The position numbers were made by a program, and so were the translations under genes. From assembly GCA_015711875.1 (NCBI GenBank), contig JACVJG010000104.1, positions 1 through 8,020 on the forward strand: a stretch of 8,020 nucleotides of DNA, read 5' to 3'. This document shows, piece by piece, positions 4,539 through 8,020 of this stretch; within the stretch, counting starts at the first letter, position 1; each line of letters begins with the position of its first letter. The notes beneath the pieces were generated by a model. That model was not told the origin of the DNA. It ran no database searches and worked only from the letters and a program-made list of their open reading frames with translations. The DNA is from Candidatus Solincola jinzensis (lineage in GTDB: Bacteria > Actinomycetota > Geothermincolia > Geothermincolales > RBG-13-55-18).

Positions 4539-6221
4539 TTAGCGGTTTATACTTGGCGCTCCATAAGCCTTTTCCAGAATAAGGGCCTGGCAAGGTTGCA
4601 GCAGCAGGCCATGCAAGGCGGACTCCTCGCCTTCCCCACCGTGGGTTGAGAGCAGGGTCCTCCATCTCCAAGCGCCCGGGGGCATCCTCAAGCCCTCGAG
4701 CGATAGCGGCCGGGACGAGAAGTTCAGCAGCACCGCCACGGCTTCCTCCCCCTCCTCCCTCAGGTACGCGAAAACCCCTTTGGGAGCGCCGTGCAACTCT
4801 CGGTATCCCCCACGCCGCAGCACGGCTTTCTCCCTGCGCAGCCAGATCAAACGCCGGTACCAGTTAAGGAGGCTGGAGGGCTCCGCGTCCTCATGCTCCA
4901 CGTTCCTCTCCGCATAAGAGGGATCCACCGGGAGCCAGGGCTCCGCCCGTGAGAACCCGGCATTGCGATCCGCACTCCAGTGCATGGGGGTGCGGCATCC
5001 ATCCCTTCCCACCGGGATGGGCCAGAACTTCCTCCCGATGGGATCATCCATCCTGCCGCGGGGTACGCGGCTCTGGGGCATGCCGATCTCCTCCCCGTAA
5101 TAGATGATGGGGGTGCCGCGCAGGGTGAGCAGCATGGCCGCCGCCACCTTGGCCCTGGCATAAGCATCCCCTCCCCTGCCCAGGCGGGAGAAGGAGCGCG
5201 GAAGGTCGTGGTTGTTGAGGTAGTAGCAGGGCCATCCCCGCGCGGGGATGTGTTCCTCCAGCCATCCCACCGACTCGCGAAAGGACCGCGCCCGCCACCT
5301 GCGCCGAGCGAAGTGGAGGTAGAAAGAGAGGTGCAGGGCGTCGGTGCCGTCACCCAGCAAAGCCACCGCGTCCTCGCGCCTGTCGGTGAACACCTCCCCC
5401 ATCATCATACGCTCAGGGTAGGCATCGGTGAGGCGGCGCAGCTCTTTTACTACTTCGATGCTCTCCGGCCGGGAGCGATCGTAGATATGCCGCTGCCAGT
5501 CGTAGGGCCGCAGCCCGATCTTGCGCGGGTTGTCGCGCAGCAGCTCGTCCTCGAAGAGGAAGTTGATGAGGTCAAGGCGGAAGCCGTCCACCCCCTTTTC
5601 CAGCCAGAACCCCACGGCCTCGAACATCGCTTTCCTCACCTCGGGGTTACGCCAGTTGAGATCGGGCTGGAAGGGTAGGAAAGCGTGGTAATAATACTGT
5701 CCCGTGGCCTCATCCCACTCCCACGCGCTTCCCTCGACCACCGCCCTCCAGCGGTTGGGCGGCTTGCCGGGAGCTCTGCCGTCGCGCCAGATATACCAGT
5801 CACGTTTTGGGTCGTCGCGCGAGGAACGCGACGCGATGAACCAGGGGTGCTGGTCGGAGGTATGGTTCAGCACCATGTCCAGGATAACCCTTATGCCACG
5901 GCGATGGCATTCGCTTAACAGCTCCTCCAGGGCAGCCATGTCCCCGAAAAGCGGGTTCACGCTGAGATAGTCACTGACGTCGTATCCGAAATCCCGCATG
6001 GGGGAGGCGAACACGGGCGTGAGCCAGACGGCATCCACGCCCAGGGAACGCGGCGTGCCATCGTTGAGGTAGTCCAGCCGCTCCACGACGCCGCGCAGGT
6101 CGCCGTTGCCATCGCCGTCGGAGTCGGCGAAGCTGCGCACCGCGATCTGGTATATCACCCCCGTCTTCCACCAGGGCATGTCTTCTTTTCCCACGCTTCC
6201 CCTTCCGTCTGCAACGCTCAC
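4539..6221 (-). CDS. GH13 alpha-glucosidase (oligo-1,6-glucosidase/alpha-glucosidase subfamily)
   Basis: This is a retaining glycoside hydrolase acting on short alpha-glucosides. No signal peptide is visible, so it is probably cytosolic. Counted from the GTG at 6221 (560 residues), PWWKTGVIYQI opens the TIM barrel at 16-26; a Ca-binding loop DSDGDGNGD is at 33-41; DMVLNH (region I) at 115-120; QPDLNW (region V) at 185-190; GFRLDL (region II) at 213-218 with nucleophile Asp217; GEVF (region III) with acid/base Glu276; and NNHD (region IV) with Asp339. QPDLN marks the oligo-1,6-glucosidase branch, and the following NFLFEDELLRDNP resembles GH13_23/30 enzymes. The residue after the nucleophile is Leu218. 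The start is uncertain: the GTG at 6221 has AGGGAG seven bases upstream; the ATG at 6239 is in frame but has none and could only be leaderless; the ATG at 6179 begins right at the conserved PWWK. No transporter or regulator gene adjoins it. Confidence 0.96.
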   Translation of the reverse strand: MSVADGRGSVGKEDMPWWKTGVIYQIAVRSFADSDGDGNGDLRGVVERLDYLNDGTPRSLGVDAVWLTPVFASPMRDFGYDVSDYLSVNPLFGDMAALEELLSECHRRGIRVILDMVLNHTSDQHPWFIASRSSRDDPKRDWYIWRDGRAPGKPPNRWRAVVEGSAWEWDEATGQYYYHAFLPFQPDLNWRNPEVRKAMFEAVGFWLEKGVDGFRLDLINFLFEDELLRDNPRKIGLRPYDWQRHIYDRSRPESIEVVKELRRLTDAYPERMMMGEVFTDRREDAVALLGDGTDALHLSFYLHFARRRWRARSFRESVGWLEEHIPARGWPCYYLNNHDLPRSFSRLGRGGDAYARAKVAAAMLLTLRGTPIIYYGEEIGMPQSRVPRGRMDDPIGRKFWPIPVGRDGCRTPMHWSADRNAGFSRAEPWLPVDPSYAERNVEHEDAEPSSLLNWYRRLIWLRREKAVLRRGGYRELHGAPKGVFAYLREEGEEAVAVLLNFSSRPLSLEGLRMPPGAWRWRTLLSTHGGEGEESALHGLLLQPCQALILEKAYGAPSINR

Positions 6222-6228
6222 GCCAGTA

Positions 6229-6234
6229 CTCCCT
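6229..6234 (-). promoter_or_regulatory. Ribosome binding site favouring the GTG start of the alpha-glucosidase
   Basis: AGGGAG on the minus strand lies seven bases before the GTG at 6221. Neither the upstream ATG (6239) nor the downstream ATG (6179) has a comparable site. Confidence 0.45.
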
Positions 6235-6245
6235 GTCATGACACA

Positions 6246-6251
6246 TTTATA
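6246..6251 (-). promoter_or_regulatory. Candidate -10 element of the alpha-glucosidase gene
   Basis: TATAAA (five of six consensus positions) on the minus strand predicts a transcription start near 6239, which coincides with the in-frame ATG there. The transcript would thus either be leaderless from that ATG or have an 18-base leader carrying the AGGGAG site before the GTG at 6221. The -35 is weak (CTGTCG at about 17 bases). Confidence 0.4.
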
Positions 6252-6330
6252 ACACCATCAGGGGATGACGACAGGGTTCGCATTAGGGAAGCGGTATCGC
6301 CTCGCGTCCGGCCCTTCGCCACGCGCTTTC

Positions 6331-6339
6331 TGATATATT
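6331..6339 (+). promoter_or_regulatory. Extended -10 promoter of the racemase/aldolase operon
   Basis: TGA-TATATT fits the extended -10 form TGn-TATAAT, with five of six matches in the hexamer. No good -35 is present, as is common for extended -10 promoters. The predicted start is near 6346, giving a leader of about 38 bases with GGGAGG at 6369-6374. Confidence 0.5.
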
Positions 6340-6383
6340 GAGCTGAAAGGCAGGTTTGTACGCAGCACGGGAGGACGGCGGAT

Positions 6384-7541
6384 ATGGCCATGGCACTGGA
6401 AGGCATAAAGGTCATCGATCTGAGCAGGCTGGCGCCCGGGCCCTACTGCGGAATGATCCTCGGCGACCTGGGGGCCGAGGTCATCCGCGTGGAGGCGATG
6501 GACAAACGGGCGCGCGCCGAGGGAGTACTGGGGCTGAGCGACGAGCTGGCGGAGATGCTCCGGGCCTTCAATCCCCAGGGGAGGAACAAGAGGAGCATCG
6601 TCATCGACCTGCGCAAAGAGGAGGGCCGGGAGGTCTTCATGCGCCTGGCCCGGGAGGCGGACGTCATCATAGAGGAATTCCGTCCCGGGGTGGTCAAGCG
6701 CCTGGGGATCGACTACGAGACGGTGCGCGAGGTCAACCCGAGGGTTATCTATTGCTCCATCACCGGCTACGGCCAGAGCGGCCCTTACGCGGGGCTTCCC
6801 GGGCACGACCTGAACTACATCGCCATGGCCGGCGCCCTGGGGGTGATAAAGGACGAGCGCGGCAAGCCCGTCTTCCCCTCCAACCTCCTCGCGGACATGG
6901 CCGCTGGTGGCATGCACGCCGCGCTGTGTGTCCTCGCCGCGCTGGTGGCGCGGTCGCTACACGGCGTGGGTCAATACGTGGACTGCGCCATGACCGACGG
7001 GGTGGTGAGTCTCATGCATATGGAGCCCATACTGCGGCACACCACCGGGCTGCGCGGCCTCCCCTATTACGATGTCTATGAGACCGCCGACGGCAAGTGG
7101 TTCAGCGTGGGTAATGTGGAACCATGGCTGTGGGAGAACTTCTGCCGCGCCCTGGAGCGCGAGGACCTCATCCCCATGCAGCGCGACACCGAGAGATACG
7201 ATGAGCTCCGCGCGGAGCTGAGGGAGATATTCAAGGGAAAGACGCGCGACGAGTGGTTCGAGTTCTTCAAGGACAAGGATGTCTGCGCCGCGCCCGTGCA
7301 CGAGGTCGAGGAGGCCGAGCAGGACCGTCACCTGCGGGAAAGGGGGATGTTCATAGAGCTGGAACACGAAAAATACGGCAGGATAACGCAGGTGGGGATC
7401 TCCATGAAGCTCTCCCGCACCCCCGGCCGCGTACGCTTCCTGGGATGCGCGCCGGGGCGCCACACGGACGAGATTCTCATGGAGCTGGGATACGAGGAAG
7501 GAGAGATAAGGGAGTTGCGCGAAAAAGGAGCGGTGGCCTGA
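6384..7541 (+). CDS. CaiB/BaiF superfamily protein, probable alpha-methylacyl-CoA racemase
   Basis: This 385-residue protein has the full length and fold pattern of the type III CoA-transferase family. The closest recalled match is alpha-methylacyl-CoA racemase (AMACR/MCR), which epimerises 2-methylacyl-CoA thioesters. It shows GPGPYCGMILGDLGAEVIRV-like N-terminal residues (as LAPGPYCGMILGDLG), FRPGVVKRLG, GHDLNYIAMAGAL with His141, NLLADMAAGG with Asp171, and PYYDVYETADGKWFSVGNVEP with Glu246. The 30-residue His-Asp spacing equals that of His126/Asp156 in the mycobacterial racemase, and Glu246 matches its Glu241. Asp171 also aligns with the catalytic Asp of true CoA-transferases, so a transferase role is not excluded. 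The ATG at 6384 follows GGGAGG with nine bases between. The aldolase gene 60 bases downstream is probably co-transcribed. Confidence 0.93.
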   Translation: MAMALEGIKVIDLSRLAPGPYCGMILGDLGAEVIRVEAMDKRARAEGVLGLSDELAEMLRAFNPQGRNKRSIVIDLRKEEGREVFMRLAREADVIIEEFRPGVVKRLGIDYETVREVNPRVIYCSITGYGQSGPYAGLPGHDLNYIAMAGALGVIKDERGKPVFPSNLLADMAAGGMHAALCVLAALVARSLHGVGQYVDCAMTDGVVSLMHMEPILRHTTGLRGLPYYDVYETADGKWFSVGNVEPWLWENFCRALEREDLIPMQRDTERYDELRAELREIFKGKTRDEWFEFFKDKDVCAAPVHEVEEAEQDRHLRERGMFIELEHEKYGRITQVGISMKLSRTPGRVRFLGCAPGRHTDEILMELGYEEGEIRELREKGAVA

Positions 7542-7601
7542 GACGGGGAGGAGGCGCACCGAGAGTATCGAAAGGGCCGGGTATAAGCAAAGGGGGAAGG
7601 C

Positions 7602-8020
7602 ATGAAGAGGTTCGAGGGCATTTTCGCGGTCATGCTCACCGCGTACGACGACTACGGCAACATCGACCGCGAGGCCATGCGGGAGATGACGGAATACCTT
7701 GTGGATTCCGGGGTGCACGGACTGGTGGTGCTGGGGAGCAACGGCGAGAACCCCTACCTGACCCACCACCACCAGAAGGACGCCATCGACACGGTGGTCA
7801 ACGCCTGCGAGGGGCGCGTGCCGGTGATCGTGGGCGTGAACAAGCGCGGCACCGAGCCCGCCATCGACATGTCGACCTACGCGGAGCAGGCGGGCGCCGA
7901 CGGCATATTGTTGGCCCTGCACCGTTTCTACAGTCTGGACGAGGACGCGGTCTTCGATTTCTACCGGAAGGTGTGCGGGAGCGTCGGGCTTCCGGTCCTC
8001 TTCTATAACTTCCCCTCCAA
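7602..8020 (+). CDS. DapA/N-acetylneuraminate lyase superfamily aldolase, 4-hydroxy-2-oxoglutarate aldolase-like (partial)
   Basis: The first 139 residues of a class I (Schiff-base) TIM-barrel aldolase are visible; the rest lies beyond the window edge. FEGIFAVMLTAYDDYGNID opens strand 1, VVLGSNGENPYLT (43-54) is the pyruvate-carboxylate loop, and YNFP (135-138) holds the conserved tyrosine. The Schiff-base lysine is beyond the edge. True dihydrodipicolinate synthases usually read GTTGE at the loop. GSNGE followed by P-x-LT is like vertebrate HOGA1, 4-hydroxy-2-oxoglutarate aldolase (GSNGEFPFLT), so a pyruvate-releasing catabolic aldolase is more likely than a lysine-pathway enzyme. The exact substrate is unknown. 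The ATG at 7602 follows GGGGGA (7592-7597). The 60-base gap to the racemase-like gene suggests one operon. Confidence 0.92.
   Translation, partial: MKRFEGIFAVMLTAYDDYGNIDREAMREMTEYLVDSGVHGLVVLGSNGENPYLTHHHQKDAIDTVVNACEGRVPVIVGVNKRGTEPAIDMSTYAEQAGADGILLALHRFYSLDEDAVFDFYRKVCGSVGLPVLFYNFPS

Noticed and set aside
2609..6221. A single operon of lipoate ligase, metal transporter and glucosidase
   Set aside because: The gaps are about 180-215 bases, each with hairpins and promoter-like elements, and the functions are unrelated.
6957..7922. Minus-strand open frame of 321 codons opposite the racemase and aldolase genes
   Set aside because: It spans two real genes and their spacer in antisense, has a His/Val-rich translation with no family, and no promoter or ribosome site serves it.

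Overview
The window comes from a GC-rich bacterial chromosome. Its seven genes favour G or C at third codon positions, most have purine-rich Shine-Dalgarno sites, and the few AT-rich islands all sit between genes. No rRNA, tRNA, CRISPR array, insertion sequence or phage gene is visible. The gene mix (NAD salvage, lipoate salvage, metal efflux, GH13 glucosidase, acyl-CoA racemase/CoA-transferase, pyruvate-type aldolase) does not fix a taxon. A deep-branching high-GC lineage, for example within Actinomycetota, is a guess only.

Layout. Positions 1-717 (minus) hold the first 239 residues of a short-chain dehydrogenase with the C-terminal signature of 3-ketodihydrosphingosine reductase (KDSR). A roughly 600-base gap (718-1322) separates it from the divergent nicotinate phosphoribosyltransferase gene (1323-2504, plus). 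The gap is not empty: it holds a good minus-strand promoter, a bulged hairpin in the dehydrogenase leader, a strong two-part hairpin at 1097-1130, an AT-rich promoter-like island and a structured leader ahead of the phosphoribosyltransferase. Three minus-strand genes follow: a short lipoate-protein ligase (2609-3229), a cation diffusion facilitator (3443-4354) and a GH13 alpha-glucosidase (4539-6221). They have gaps of about 180-215 bases with hairpins, so they look like separate transcripts rather than one tight operon. From a divergent promoter region (6222-6383) an alpha-methylacyl-CoA racemase/CaiB-family gene (6384-7541) runs rightward, followed after 60 bases by a DapA-superfamily aldolase (7602 to beyond the window edge). 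These two probably form an operon.

The genes are mainly independent housekeeping or accessory functions. No multi-gene defence system, secretion system or biosynthetic cluster is visible. The points most worth a second look are: the bacterial KDSR-like reductase, with His in place of the usual SDR tetrad Asn; the structured leader before the nicotinate salvage gene; the CRP/FNR-like palindrome at the metal exporter promoter; the leucine at the GH13 specificity position; and the pairing of a racemase-type CaiB protein with a 4-hydroxy-2-oxoglutarate-aldolase-like enzyme.
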